From Stagnimonas sp965279705 (lineage in GTDB: Bacteria > Pseudomonadota > Gammaproteobacteria > Nevskiales > Nevskiaceae): a stretch of 64,000 bases of DNA. Where the stretch lies: contig OZ257257.1 of the NCBI GenBank assembly GCA_965279705.1, positions 2,294,001 to 2,358,000 on the forward strand, in the 5' to 3' direction. The notes under the pieces are model-generated. The model saw nothing but the letters and a program-made list of their open reading frames with translations, was not told the origin of the DNA and ran no database searches. Below, in pieces: positions 8,496 to 17,512 of this stretch. Position numbers and translations under genes: made by a program. The first letter of the stretch is position 1. Each line of letters opens with the position of its first letter.

Positions 8496-11400
8496 ATGAC
8501 TGCTGCCAACACCGAACGCGCAGAGCGCATCCCGCTGACCGACGCCCAACACGAGCTGTGGCTGGGCGTGCAGCTCGACGCCGAGGCAAGCCTCGCCTAT
8601 CACCACGGCAACAGCCTCAGCCTCAAAGGCCCGCTCGAACCCGAACAGCTGCGGCAAGCGCTGCAAAGCCTGGTGGATCGTCATCCCGCCTTGCGCGCGC
8701 GCTTCAGCAACGATGGCCAGTGGTTGGACATTGAACCGGCGCTAGCCATGACACTGCCGGTTGTCGAAGTACCGACGGATGACGCTGCACAGCTAGAGCT
8801 GCAGCAACAGGCCGCACTGCGCGCGCCTTTCGATCTCGCACAGGCCCCGCTGATCCGCTTCGTACTGCTGCGCGCCCATGCGGAGTTGCATCACCTCGTT
8901 TGCGTGGCACATCAGGCTGCCATCGACGAGTGCAGCCTGGCACTGCTGCTGATGGAGCTGGGCGCTGGCTACTCCCGACAGGGCGAGTCGGCGACACCCG
9001 CATTGCCCGGCTTGGGCGACTACGCGGCACGCGAGCAGACCGTGTTCGCCAGCGAACAGGGCCAGAGCAACAGCGCTTACTGGCTACAGAAGCTGCATAC
9101 CCCGCCCAGCCGCCTACTGCTGCCGCACGACCTGCCGCGCCCGCGCGAACGCCAGTACGCCGCAGCCGAATTGCAGCTGCCGTTTGCAGCAGATTTACAA
9201 GCCGCTCTGGGCAACATCTCCACCGCCCACAACACGACGTTGCTCGAAACCCTGCTGGCGGTGTTTGCCGCACTCCAGCACCGGCTGACCGGCGGCGAGG
9301 ATCAGATCATCGGCGTCACGAACCCCGGCCAGTTGCAGGCGGGTTTCGAGCATCTGGTTGGCCATGCCGTCAACCTGTTGCCGCTGCGCCTTGCGACTAA
9401 TCGCGACTTGCCGTTTTCAGCCCTGCTGGAGCAGGTGCGTATCGCGATGCAGGAGGGCGTGCAGCATCAGGACGCACACTTCAGCCGCATCGTGCCGCAG
9501 CTGCAATTCGAGCGTGACCACAGCCGCCCGGCGCTGCTGCCGGTGGTGTTTGGCGTAGCCAGACCCTCGCCCGCACCGGTGTTCGATGGCCTGCAAACCC
9601 GCAGCGCCGCGCTGCCTGCGCTCGCTACCATCCCGGAGTTGTCGTTCACCGTCGGCGCATCGGGTGTGCACTGCGTCTACAACAAGGCGCTGTTCAGCGC
9701 GCAGGCCATCAGTGCGCGCCTGTCGGAATACATGACCGCCATCGCCGCCGTCTGTGCGCAGCCGCAGACGGCCATCGGCAGCCTGCCGATTCTCTCGGCC
9801 GACGCGCTAGCGCAGCTTGATCGGCTCAACCACACCGATGCCGCGATGCCCGCCGAACCGGTGCAGCTGCTGGTCAACGCGCAGGCACTGCGCACGCCGG
9901 ACGCCGTGGCGGTGCGCTTCAACGGCCAGACGCAAAGCTATGCCGCGCTCGAAGCCCGTGCACGCACCATCGCCGCCGCACTGGCTGCCCAGGGTGCCGG
10001 GCCGGGCCGCTTCGTGGGTGTGTGCCTCGAACGCGGTCTTGATGTGCCGGCTGCCTTGCTGGCCGTGCTCAAGACCGGTGCCGCCTATCTGCCGCTGGAC
10101 CCGGAGTTTCCACCCGAGCGCCTCAGCTATTACCTGGAAGACGCCGATGCGGCTCTGGTGCTGACAGATGCCAAATCCGCAGCAAAACTAGCCAGCAGTC
10201 ACTGCACCCAGCTACGGCTGGAAGACATCACCGGCAGCGCCGACTTCACCGACGTGCCGGTGTCGTCCACCGCATCGGCATATGTCATCTACACCTCCGG
10301 CTCCACCGGCAAGCCCAAGGGCGTGGTGTTGCCGCATGGCGCGCTGGTCAACTTTCTCGCCAGCATGGCGCGCGAGCCGGGCTTGCAGGCGGGCGACGTG
10401 CTGGCCGCCGTTACTACCGTCTCGTTCGACATCGCCGGGCTCGAAATCTGGCTGCCGCTCACCGTCGGTGCCACTGTGCTGGTGATCGACCGCGATACCG
10501 CGATGGATGGCGAGCGGCTTAAAAGCACGCTCTCGCAACAGCAGGTCACCGTCATGCAGGCCACGCCCGCGACCTGGCGACTGCTGCTGGCCGTGCAATG
10601 GCCGGGCGATGCCGCGCGCTTCCGCGCCTACAGCGGTGGCGAGCCTCTGCCGCGCGAGCTGGCCGAGCAACTGCTGCCGCGCGTCGCGGCCTTGTGGAAT
10701 CTGTATGGCCCGACCGAGACCACCATCTGGAGCACGGCCTACCGCGTCACCGATGCGGCCCTGCCCATCCTGGTAGGCACGCCCATCGCTAACACCCAAT
10801 GCCATGTGCTCGACGCGGCCCATAACCTCATGCCGCCCGGCATCACCGGCACCTTGTGGATCGGCGGCGCAGGTGTCGCCACCGGTTATCACAACCGCGC
10901 AGAACTAACCGCAGAGCGCTTCGTGCAGCATCCGCAGTTCGGCCGCATTTACGACACTGGTGATCTCGCGCGGCTGACGCCGCAGGGGCTGGAATGTCTC
11001 GGCCGGGTGGACTTTCAGGTCAAGCTGCGCGGCTATCGCATCGAGCTGGGCGAGATCGAATACGCGCTGTCGCGGCATGCGGCGGTGGCGGAATCCGCCG
11101 TGCTGGTGCGCGAACGCAGCAGCGGTGATGCGCGCCTGGTCGCCTACGTGGTCAAGAAGCCCGGTGCCGAGACCAATGCCAGCGAGCTGCGTGGCTCGGT
11201 GCGTGATTTCCTGCCCGCCTACATGGTGCCGCAGGATTTCATCATGCTCGACGCCCTGCCGCGCCTGCCCAACGGCAAGCTCGACCGCAAGGCGCTGCCC
11301 GACCCCTTCGCCGCCATCGCCGCCCGCACCGTGCGCGAGCCGCCGCAAGGTCCGGCCGAGCAGGCGCTGGCCACGCTATGGGCCGAGGTCTTGAGCCTGC

Positions 11401-11681
11401 CCAACACCAGCAGCATCGGCCGCGATGATCGCTTCTTCGACCTCGGCGGCCATTCGCTGCTGGCCGTACGGCTGGCAGGCCGCATCACCGAAACCACCGG
11501 CACCCGTCCCGGCTTGCGCACGCTGATGATGGACCCGCTCTCGGTGATCGCCAGCCAGCTCAAGCTGCCCGCCAATGCCAAGGAGCAACCCGTCGCCAAG
11601 CCAGCGCAGCCCGGCGCGACGACGGCACCTGCCGAGCCGCCGCGCAAATCCGGTTGGCTGGGTAAACTGTTCGGCAAGTAA
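8496..11681 (+). CDS. Single-module nonribosomal peptide synthetase (C-A-T, glycine-like A domain)
   Basis: 1061 residues. Condensation-like domain about 8-430 (C1 LTDAQHELWLG), adenylation domain about 445-955 (A3 YTSGSTGKPKG at 599, A5 NLYGPTETTIW, A7 YDTGDLAR, A8 GRVDFQVKLRGYRIELGEIE, A10 NGKLDRKAL), thiolation domain with DLGGHSLLAVRL and Ppant Ser987, then a Pro/Ala-rich tail; there is no thioesterase. The C-domain His motif reads HQAAIDE (139-145) instead of HHxxxDG, so the catalytic second His is replaced by Gln. Reading the pocket by eye gives D-I-L-Q-Y-G-L-I-W-K, one residue from the known glycine code. Begins 4 bases after the fused hydrolase. Confidence 0.93.
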   Translation: MTAANTERAERIPLTDAQHELWLGVQLDAEASLAYHHGNSLSLKGPLEPEQLRQALQSLVDRHPALRARFSNDGQWLDIEPALAMTLPVVEVPTDDAAQLELQQQAALRAPFDLAQAPLIRFVLLRAHAELHHLVCVAHQAAIDECSLALLLMELGAGYSRQGESATPALPGLGDYAAREQTVFASEQGQSNSAYWLQKLHTPPSRLLLPHDLPRPRERQYAAAELQLPFAADLQAALGNISTAHNTTLLETLLAVFAALQHRLTGGEDQIIGVTNPGQLQAGFEHLVGHAVNLLPLRLATNRDLPFSALLEQVRIAMQEGVQHQDAHFSRIVPQLQFERDHSRPALLPVVFGVARPSPAPVFDGLQTRSAALPALATIPELSFTVGASGVHCVYNKALFSAQAISARLSEYMTAIAAVCAQPQTAIGSLPILSADALAQLDRLNHTDAAMPAEPVQLLVNAQALRTPDAVAVRFNGQTQSYAALEARARTIAAALAAQGAGPGRFVGVCLERGLDVPAALLAVLKTGAAYLPLDPEFPPERLSYYLEDADAALVLTDAKSAAKLASSHCTQLRLEDITGSADFTDVPVSSTASAYVIYTSGSTGKPKGVVLPHGALVNFLASMAREPGLQAGDVLAAVTTVSFDIAGLEIWLPLTVGATVLVIDRDTAMDGERLKSTLSQQQVTVMQATPATWRLLLAVQWPGDAARFRAYSGGEPLPRELAEQLLPRVAALWNLYGPTETTIWSTAYRVTDAALPILVGTPIANTQCHVLDAAHNLMPPGITGTLWIGGAGVATGYHNRAELTAERFVQHPQFGRIYDTGDLARLTPQGLECLGRVDFQVKLRGYRIELGEIEYALSRHAAVAESAVLVRERSSGDARLVAYVVKKPGAETNASELRGSVRDFLPAYMVPQDFIMLDALPRLPNGKLDRKALPDPFAAIAARTVREPPQGPAEQALATLWAEVLSLPNTSSIGRDDRFFDLGGHSLLAVRLAGRITETTGTRPGLRTLMMDPLSVIASQLKLPANAKEQPVAKPAQPGATTAPAEPPRKSGWLGKLFGK

Positions 11682-11713
11682 TCCAGAAAACCCAATAGCA
11701 GCATCGGCACATT

Positions 11714-11731
11714 CAGAGGACGGAGCCTCTG
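11714..11731 (+). promoter_or_regulatory. Hairpin holding the ribosome binding site of the following hydrolase gene
   Basis: CAGAGG at 11714-11719 pairs with CCTCTG at 11726-11731; the loop ACGGAG contains the GGAG ribosome binding site of the gene starting at 11735. The stem ends 3 bases before the start codon. It might tune translation of the split hydrolase pair relative to the NRPS; a role is inference from the geometry only. Confidence 0.35.
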
Positions 11732-11734
11732 CGC

Positions 11735-12499
11735 ATGGAACCGATCCACTTCGGCGACAGCAGCAAACCCCTGTTCGGCACGCATCACCGCGCCTCTGGT
11801 GCGGCGCGGCGGGCGGCGGTGTTGCTGTGCCCGTCCTGGGGCATGGAATACATGCGCGCCTACCGTGGCCAACGGCTGCTGGCCATGCGCCTGGCCGAGG
11901 CCGGCTATGAAACCCTGCGCTTCGATTACTCCGGCACCGGCGATTCCGAAGGCCCCAGCCTCGATGCACGCCTCGATCACTGGCTGGCCGATATCGGCAC
12001 CGCCGCGCGCGAGTTGCGCGACCTGAGCGGCACCGACCAGCTGGTGGTGTTCGGTCTGCGCTTCGGCTGCCTGCTGGCCGAGGCCGCGCGCGTGCACAAC
12101 GGTCTCTCAGCTACCTTGCAGATCAGCTGGGATGCACCCGCCAGCGGTGCCGATTACGTCGCGCTGATGCAGAAGCTGGGCGCCGAAAACGACAAGATGA
12201 AACAGGCGCGCCGCAACCGCGACATGCAGCTGCCGCCGCATGCCAACAACGAACTGCACGCCCACGCCTGGCCCACCGCACTTGCCGAGGCCGTCACCGC
12301 ATTGCCCGGCATCGCGGGCGACGCGCGCCGCCTGTGGATCACCAGCCGTGACGTCACCACACCCGCGCCGGCCGGTGCCGCAACCCTCGCCACCGACGAA
12401 GCCGCCCACTGGCACGATGCCCGCTGGATCGGCACGCCGTGGGTCCCGGCCGCGCCCGTATCTCGCATCGTCGAGCATCTCAAACAGGTGCTGCCATGA
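11735..12499 (+). CDS. Alpha/beta hydrolase homologue lacking the nucleophile (Arg at the elbow)
   Basis: 254 residues. Alpha/beta hydrolase core with RFDYSGTGDSEGPS and a nucleophile elbow GLRFG (residues 107-111) in which Arg109 replaces serine. It is the free-standing counterpart of the N-terminal half of the fused protein at 6669-8492 and resembles exosortase A system-associated hydrolase 2. No convincing catalytic His is seen near the C-terminus (RWIGTPWVPAAPV). Probably a non-catalytic partner or a substrate-binding subunit of the next gene product, whose start it overlaps by 4 bases (ATGA). Function unproven. Confidence 0.8.
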   Translation: MEPIHFGDSSKPLFGTHHRASGAARRAAVLLCPSWGMEYMRAYRGQRLLAMRLAEAGYETLRFDYSGTGDSEGPSLDARLDHWLADIGTAARELRDLSGTDQLVVFGLRFGCLLAEAARVHNGLSATLQISWDAPASGADYVALMQKLGAENDKMKQARRNRDMQLPPHANNELHAHAWPTALAEAVTALPGIAGDARRLWITSRDVTTPAPAGAATLATDEAAHWHDARWIGTPWVPAAPVSRIVEHLKQVLP

Positions 12500-13317
12500 G
12501 CGCCGACCTGCGCGAATCGCCCTATACCTTTGGCGATGATGGCCGCCTGTTCGGCATCCTCACCCGTCCCGGCGTCGTCAATGCCGACCGGCCCGTCATC
12601 GTCATCCCCAACACCGGTATCGAGCATCGCGTTGGCCCCAACCGCCTGCATGTGCAGCTGGCGCGGGCACTGGCGGCAGCCGGGTTCTGCGTGTTCCGCT
12701 TCGACATCAGCGGCCTGGGCGATAGCGACCCACCACGCGGCAAGAGTGCCAATGCCAGTGATGATTTGAAGCTCGCGCTGGACAGTCTCGGTACCCGCGT
12801 CACCGGTGCCGGTTTCGTGCTGGTGGGCCTGTGCTCGGGCGCGCACGACATCCACCAGTTCGGCCGCGACGACGCGCGCGTGCGCGGCCTGCTGTTCATC
12901 GACGGCTACACCTACTCGACGCCGCACTTCCAGCGTCTGCTGTGGACGGCGCGCCTGACGCACATCGGCCGCTCGGTGCGCAGACTGTTTGCGCGTCTTG
13001 GCGAAAAACTCAAACCACCGGCTGAAGACGCACCTCAGGGTGTGGATACCGATTTCGTCGTCTGGCCGCCCAAGGCCGAAACCCAGGCCGACTACGAGCG
13101 CATGCTGGCGCGCGGCGCGGCGCTGGGCTTCGTATTCACGGGCGACACGCAGTGGGCGTATCTGTATGCCGACCAGCACATTGATGCTTTCCCGCTGCTA
13201 CGCGGCAAGGCGCAGGTGTGGTTCTTGCCGCACATCGACCACACGCTGACGCGGCGCAAGGCGCGTGAAGAACTGATCGCCCTCGTGCGCCACTGGTTGC
13301 AGGGGCTCAGCGGCTGA
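12496..13317 (+). CDS. Alpha/beta hydrolase with Cys nucleophile
   Basis: 273 residues. Elements in order: VIVIPNTGIEHRVGPNRLH (oxyanion region), RFDISGLGDSDP, elbow GLCSGA with Cys113 in the nucleophile position, and a C-terminal LPHIDHTLTRR with the probable catalytic His. It corresponds to the C-terminal half of the fused hydrolase at 6669-8492 and to exosortase A system-associated hydrolase 1. A Cys-Asp-His triad is known from dienelactone hydrolase and some thioesterases, so release or transfer of a thioester-bound intermediate is plausible. The ATG at 12496 overlaps the previous stop; the 3' end overlaps the convergent PPTase gene by 11 bases. Confidence 0.82.
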   Translation: MSADLRESPYTFGDDGRLFGILTRPGVVNADRPVIVIPNTGIEHRVGPNRLHVQLARALAAAGFCVFRFDISGLGDSDPPRGKSANASDDLKLALDSLGTRVTGAGFVLVGLCSGAHDIHQFGRDDARVRGLLFIDGYTYSTPHFQRLLWTARLTHIGRSVRRLFARLGEKLKPPAEDAPQGVDTDFVVWPPKAETQADYERMLARGAALGFVFTGDTQWAYLYADQHIDAFPLLRGKAQVWFLPHIDHTLTRRKAREELIALVRHWLQGLSG

Positions 13318-14002
13318 GTTGCAGCAGCGTCCACAGTGCGCCGTGTGCACGCCACCAGTGACCTTGCAGCACCTGGCCCGCAAAAGCCGCTTCGGCATCG
13401 GGCGTTATTGCCTCTGCTTGCCACTGCCCATGGTCGGCAGTCGTGGCAAGCCACTGAATCGCCACCGCATCAAACTCCAGCCAGGCCCCGCACAGCGGAT
13501 GCAGCGCCTTGTGCACGCACTCCTTGGCGCTGAACACCAGTCGTGCATGGGCAGCGGCGGCAGCGCCGAATGCCGTCGCCAGCGCCGCGTGATCCTGCGG
13601 CGATAGCACGACGGCCTCGGCATCTGCGGGCAGCAGCGAATCCGGCTCCACATCCACGCCCAGCGCCAGCGCTGTGCTGGCCGGTGCGACGATGGCAATG
13701 GCGAACGCCGCGCTGTGCGCGATGCTGCCCACCATGCCTGCGGGCCACCGCGGCGCGCCGTCGTCTGCACGCAGCACCGGCGTGCTGTGCCCCAAACCCT
13801 GCAGGGCGGCAGCCGCCACCGCGCGGCCCGCCAGAAACGATTGGCGTCGCGCGCTTTGCCAGCCCTGCGCATCGGCAATCGCCACCGCCCAAGGCGGCGC
13901 GCGCTGCGTCGCCGCATCGAGCGCCGCCACGGCCGCCCAACTGTTGGGGGGCAGCTCAAAAACTGTGATGCCCTCGTCCATACGCATGTCGTTCAAGCCC
14001 AT
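13307..14002 (-). CDS. Sfp/EntD-type 4'-phosphopantetheinyl transferase
   Basis: 231 residues from the preferred ATG at 14002 (ATGs at 13987 and 13981 also fit; the frame stays open to 14098 but would run into the divergent gene). Signatures: SFLAGRAVAAAAL, MVGSIAHSAAFAIA (CoA contact), LGVDVEPDS (metal Asp/Glu) and FSAKECVHKALHP (Glu and Lys). Sfp-type enzymes activate NRPS T domains, so the thiolation domain of the neighbouring NRPS is the obvious substrate. It is encoded opposite to the cluster, convergent with the second hydrolase and divergent from the SDR gene. Confidence 0.88.
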   Translation of the reverse strand: MGLNDMRMDEGITVFELPPNSWAAVAALDAATQRAPPWAVAIADAQGWQSARRQSFLAGRAVAAAALQGLGHSTPVLRADDGAPRWPAGMVGSIAHSAAFAIAIVAPASTALALGVDVEPDSLLPADAEAVVLSPQDHAALATAFGAAAAAHARLVFSAKECVHKALHPLCGAWLEFDAVAIQWLATTADHGQWQAEAITPDAEAAFAGQVLQGHWWRAHGALWTLLQLSR

Positions 14003-14076
14003 GCGCACAGCATCGCGGCTACGGCGGCGCACTACAATCCGGCGGGGCCACATAAAAAATCTTGAGGGGGAAAGAC

Positions 14077-14844
<768 letters not shown>

Positions 14845-14994
14845 AGAACTGCTGGGATACATTTGCACGACGGAATGGGTGCAAAAATGAATACTGGATC
14901 AACCTTTCCAACACCAAGGACATGCGATGTACTCCTCATGCAAAGCATTAAAGCGTTGTCCACCATTTTTGACGCCTAAGTAGCGTCAGCGCTT

Positions 14995-15567
14995 ATGGCT
15001 CCGCATACCCTAGAACGATCAGTGCTCGTGGCGACTCCTCTCGGAGAACTTCGGTGTAGCGTTCAGTTGAAGAGCAAAGCGCCACTTCGTATTGACGGCA
15101 CCATACTGCTTCAAGCCAGAGCGTTTGTCCCTCATCTTCCGAAGGGTATGTCTGTAGAGGGCTGCATCGGAGTCGTCTTTGAACACCACGGGAACATACA
15201 GTTATCCGGTCTTAGGTACGAGTGTGCGTGGGTTGAGCAAACGGCAGCATGTACTGGGCCCGAAACCGGCGAGGCGTTGGATGCACAGGGCTGGGACAAC
15301 GGCACGCATATAGTTCTCGTTGGCACCGAAGATGAAGAATTCCTCATAGCAAGGCTCTCGCCGTCAATTGCGCTGGGAGAGGGCAATTACAACGTCGAAT
15401 ACAACGACAACGGCTTGGCGATCTGCTTCGCTCAGGTGCCCGCGCACAGCAGTCTAGTGCTCCACTTCGTCATCGCTTGGAATCGCAGTCCAGAGCCATC
15501 AGATTGTTCCTGCTGGTACGCGGTAGGCACTCCGCATCAGAATGTTTTGACCAATGTCCTGTGCTAA
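14995..15567 (+). CDS. Hypothetical protein, low-GC orphan
   Basis: 190 residues, no family recognised. The base composition is visibly lower in GC (about half) than its neighbours and codon use is less biased, which suggests horizontal acquisition. No signal peptide or membrane segment is seen; the sequence alternates short hydrophobic beta-like strands (LVATPLGELRCSVQL, IGVVFEHHG, LVLHFVIAW) and ends with a Cys-rich tail (DCSCWY). It stands alone, 150 bases after the SDR gene, with no partner gene. Whether it is expressed is unknown. Confidence 0.6.
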   Translation: MAPHTLERSVLVATPLGELRCSVQLKSKAPLRIDGTILLQARAFVPHLPKGMSVEGCIGVVFEHHGNIQLSGLRYECAWVEQTAACTGPETGEALDAQGWDNGTHIVLVGTEDEEFLIARLSPSIALGEGNYNVEYNDNGLAICFAQVPAHSSLVLHFVIAWNRSPEPSDCSCWYAVGTPHQNVLTNVLC

Positions 15568-15630
15568 CCAGCTGTTTCAGCCGACGGGATGGTTCCCATG
15601 CTTTAGTGGACATACTGAAATTTGAGCTTT

Positions 15631-16359
15631 ATGAAGCCAATCACCACCCTCCTGCTCGCCCTCCTCTGGTCCAACCTGGCCAACGCCGCCGAAATCTCTG
15701 GCCGCTATGTAGCGACCATCGAGAACGTGGTGACGGTGCTGACGGTAACGACCAAGGCCGGCGTCGTCTCGGGCAGCTACGCCGAGCCGAGCTACGTGTT
15801 GCAGGCCAAGGGCGGCTTAGAGGGCAACACGCTGAAGCTGGCCCTCTCCGACACCAAGCGCGGCCTCACGGTGGCGCATCTGCAAGGCCAGCTGACTGCG
15901 GACAAGTTGGCGGCAACGGTGAGCGTAAACACGGCCGCGACCGGCATCAGCAAGTCGGTGCAGGCGGTGTTCGTGCGGGAGGCCACTGCTGCCAAGGTGC
16001 CGGCCGGCACAGCCAATGGTCGCGACGCGCAGCTGGTGGGCGTGTGGACTTACCAGAACATCATCAACAGCGGCGGCTCCAACTTTGCCTCGTTCACCAC
16101 CGTGCTGACGATGGAGATCAGCGCCGACGGCACGCTGCGGCAGTGGCAGCAGTCGGTGGGCAGCGGCCAGAACTGGAACTACGGCAGCAGCGAGGGCCGC
16201 AAGCTAGTGTTTGAGGGTCAATGGTCGGCGAAAGACGGCGTGCTCTATGGCAAGGCGCAGGGGCAAGGCGAGTTTCAGTCACTCACGCGCTATCGGCGTG
16301 CGGGCAAATATCTGGTGACCGAAGACCGCAGCGGCCGCAAGAACTGGTCGCCGCGCTGA
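15631..16359 (+). CDS. Secreted protein of unknown function
   Basis: 242 residues with a signal peptide (KPITTLLLALLWSNLANA then AEISG). The mature chain has two similar beta-rich stretches, each beginning with a G-x-Y/W motif (SGRYVATIENVV and VGVWTYQNIIN) and ending in GLEGNTLKLAL or VFEGQWSAKDGVLY, so it may be an internally duplicated small beta-barrel; this is inference from pattern. Family not recognised. The ATG at 15631 is chosen; an in-frame TTG at 15622 is possible. Ends 3 bases before the convergent hrcA stop. Confidence 0.72.
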   Translation: MKPITTLLLALLWSNLANAAEISGRYVATIENVVTVLTVTTKAGVVSGSYAEPSYVLQAKGGLEGNTLKLALSDTKRGLTVAHLQGQLTADKLAATVSVNTAATGISKSVQAVFVREATAAKVPAGTANGRDAQLVGVWTYQNIINSGGSNFASFTTVLTMEISADGTLRQWQQSVGSGQNWNYGSSEGRKLVFEGQWSAKDGVLYGKAQGQGEFQSLTRYRRAGKYLVTEDRSGRKNWSPR

Positions 16360-16362
16360 GGC

Positions 16363-17403
16363 TTACTGCTCGGCCTGCAAACCCTGCGACAAGGCGCGCG
16401 CGGTTTCGGCCACCAGCGGGATGATGCGGTTGTAGGCCATGCGCGTGGGGCCGATAACCCCAAGCACACCGGCCACCTGGCCGTTCACCGTGTAGGGCGC
16501 GCTCACCACGCTGCACTCGTCGAGCACGCGGTAGCCGGACTCCTCGCCGATGTAGATCTGCACCCCATCGGCGACCAGACACTGGTCGAACAGGCCCAAG
16601 AGATCACGCTTGCGGTCCAGCGCATCGAACAGCCCGCGCAGGCGGCCCAGGTCGCTCATGTCCTGAAAGCCCAGCAAATTGGCGCCACCGGCCATCACGT
16701 AGCCGCTCTGCTTGGGCTCGCCGCCGAGTGCGGCATCGGCCATCGCTGCCGCCTCGCGCAGAATCATGTTGACGCTGCCCTGCGCGGCGTTGACTTCATC
16801 CACCAGCGCGCGGCGCAGACTCACCAGATCGCGGCCCGCAAAGTGTTCGTTGATGGCGTTGGCAAAGCGCTCCAACTCATCCGAGCCGTAGGGCCGCGCG
16901 GTGTGGATGACGCGGTTCTGCACCTCGTGCTGGTTGACGACGAGAATCACCAGCACGCGGTTGTCCGACAGCGGCATGAACTGGATGCGCCGCAGCACCG
17001 AGAGATTGCGCTTGGGCACGGTGACGACGCCGGCCATGCGCGAAATCTGGCTGAGCAGATTGCTCGCCGTCTGCACGAGGTCGTCCGGTGCGCGCCAGCC
17101 GGGCGCGAGTTCGTCGGCGATCTGCGTGCGCTCCACTTCGGTGAGCGCCTCGGGCGCCAGCAACTGGTCCACGAAATAGCGATAGCCGCGCGTAGTGGGG
17201 ATGCGCCCCGCGCTCGTGTGCGGGCTGGCGACCAGGCCCAGCTGGTCGAGGTCGCTCATCACGTTGCGGATGGTGGCCGGGCTGATGCCGAGTGCGGCCG
17301 CCCGCGCCAGCGTGCGCGAACCCACGGGCTCACCGTCCTGGATGTAACGCTCGACGAGCAGCTTCAAAAGCTCGGCGGCGCGGGGGTCTAAGGTGGCTGA
17401 CAT
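16363..17403 (-). CDS. hrcA: Heat-inducible transcription repressor HrcA
   Basis: 346 residues. Represses groESL/dnaK-type heat-shock genes by binding CIRCE elements and depends on GroEL for activity. N-terminal winged helix with LLVERYIQDGEPVGSRTL and ISPATIRNVMSDLDQLG; SPHTSAGRIPTTRGYRYFVD is the family signature; the C-terminal GAF-like region ends GVLGVIGPTRMAYNRIIPLV. The frame is open far upstream to 18006, but the start MSATLDPRAAELL at 17403 gives family length and avoids overlap with divergent nadK. No CIRCE sequence (TTAGCACTC and its inverse) was seen by eye in front of it. Confidence 0.96.
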   Translation of the reverse strand: MSATLDPRAAELLKLLVERYIQDGEPVGSRTLARAAALGISPATIRNVMSDLDQLGLVASPHTSAGRIPTTRGYRYFVDQLLAPEALTEVERTQIADELAPGWRAPDDLVQTASNLLSQISRMAGVVTVPKRNLSVLRRIQFMPLSDNRVLVILVVNQHEVQNRVIHTARPYGSDELERFANAINEHFAGRDLVSLRRALVDEVNAAQGSVNMILREAAAMADAALGGEPKQSGYVMAGGANLLGFQDMSDLGRLRGLFDALDRKRDLLGLFDQCLVADGVQIYIGEESGYRVLDECSVVSAPYTVNGQVAGVLGVIGPTRMAYNRIIPLVAETARALSQGLQAEQ

Positions 17404-17436
17404 GTGTTGAATGTGGGAACTGCATCGCGCAGTGTC

Positions 17437-17456
17437 AAGGCCTTTGAACAGGCCTT
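17437..17456. promoter_or_regulatory. Inverted repeat in the hrcA-nadK divergent region
   Basis: AAGGCCT and AGGCCTT are perfectly inverted around a 6-base spacer in the 109-base region between the divergent hrcA and nadK starts. The 9-mer AATGTGGGA also occurs twice as a direct repeat (17410-17418 and 17473-17481). The dyad could be an operator; it does not resemble CIRCE. No factor can be named. Confidence 0.3.
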
Positions 17457-17512
17457 CGCATGCGCACATCAAAATGTGGGATTCACCCCGCGCGCAAGGT
17501 AGAGTGCCGCGC

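Noticed and set aside
14971..14987. GACGC-N7-GCGTC hairpin before the low-GC gene as a terminator
   Set aside because: The T-run precedes the stem on the plus strand and no T-run follows on either strand, so it does not fit an intrinsic terminator.
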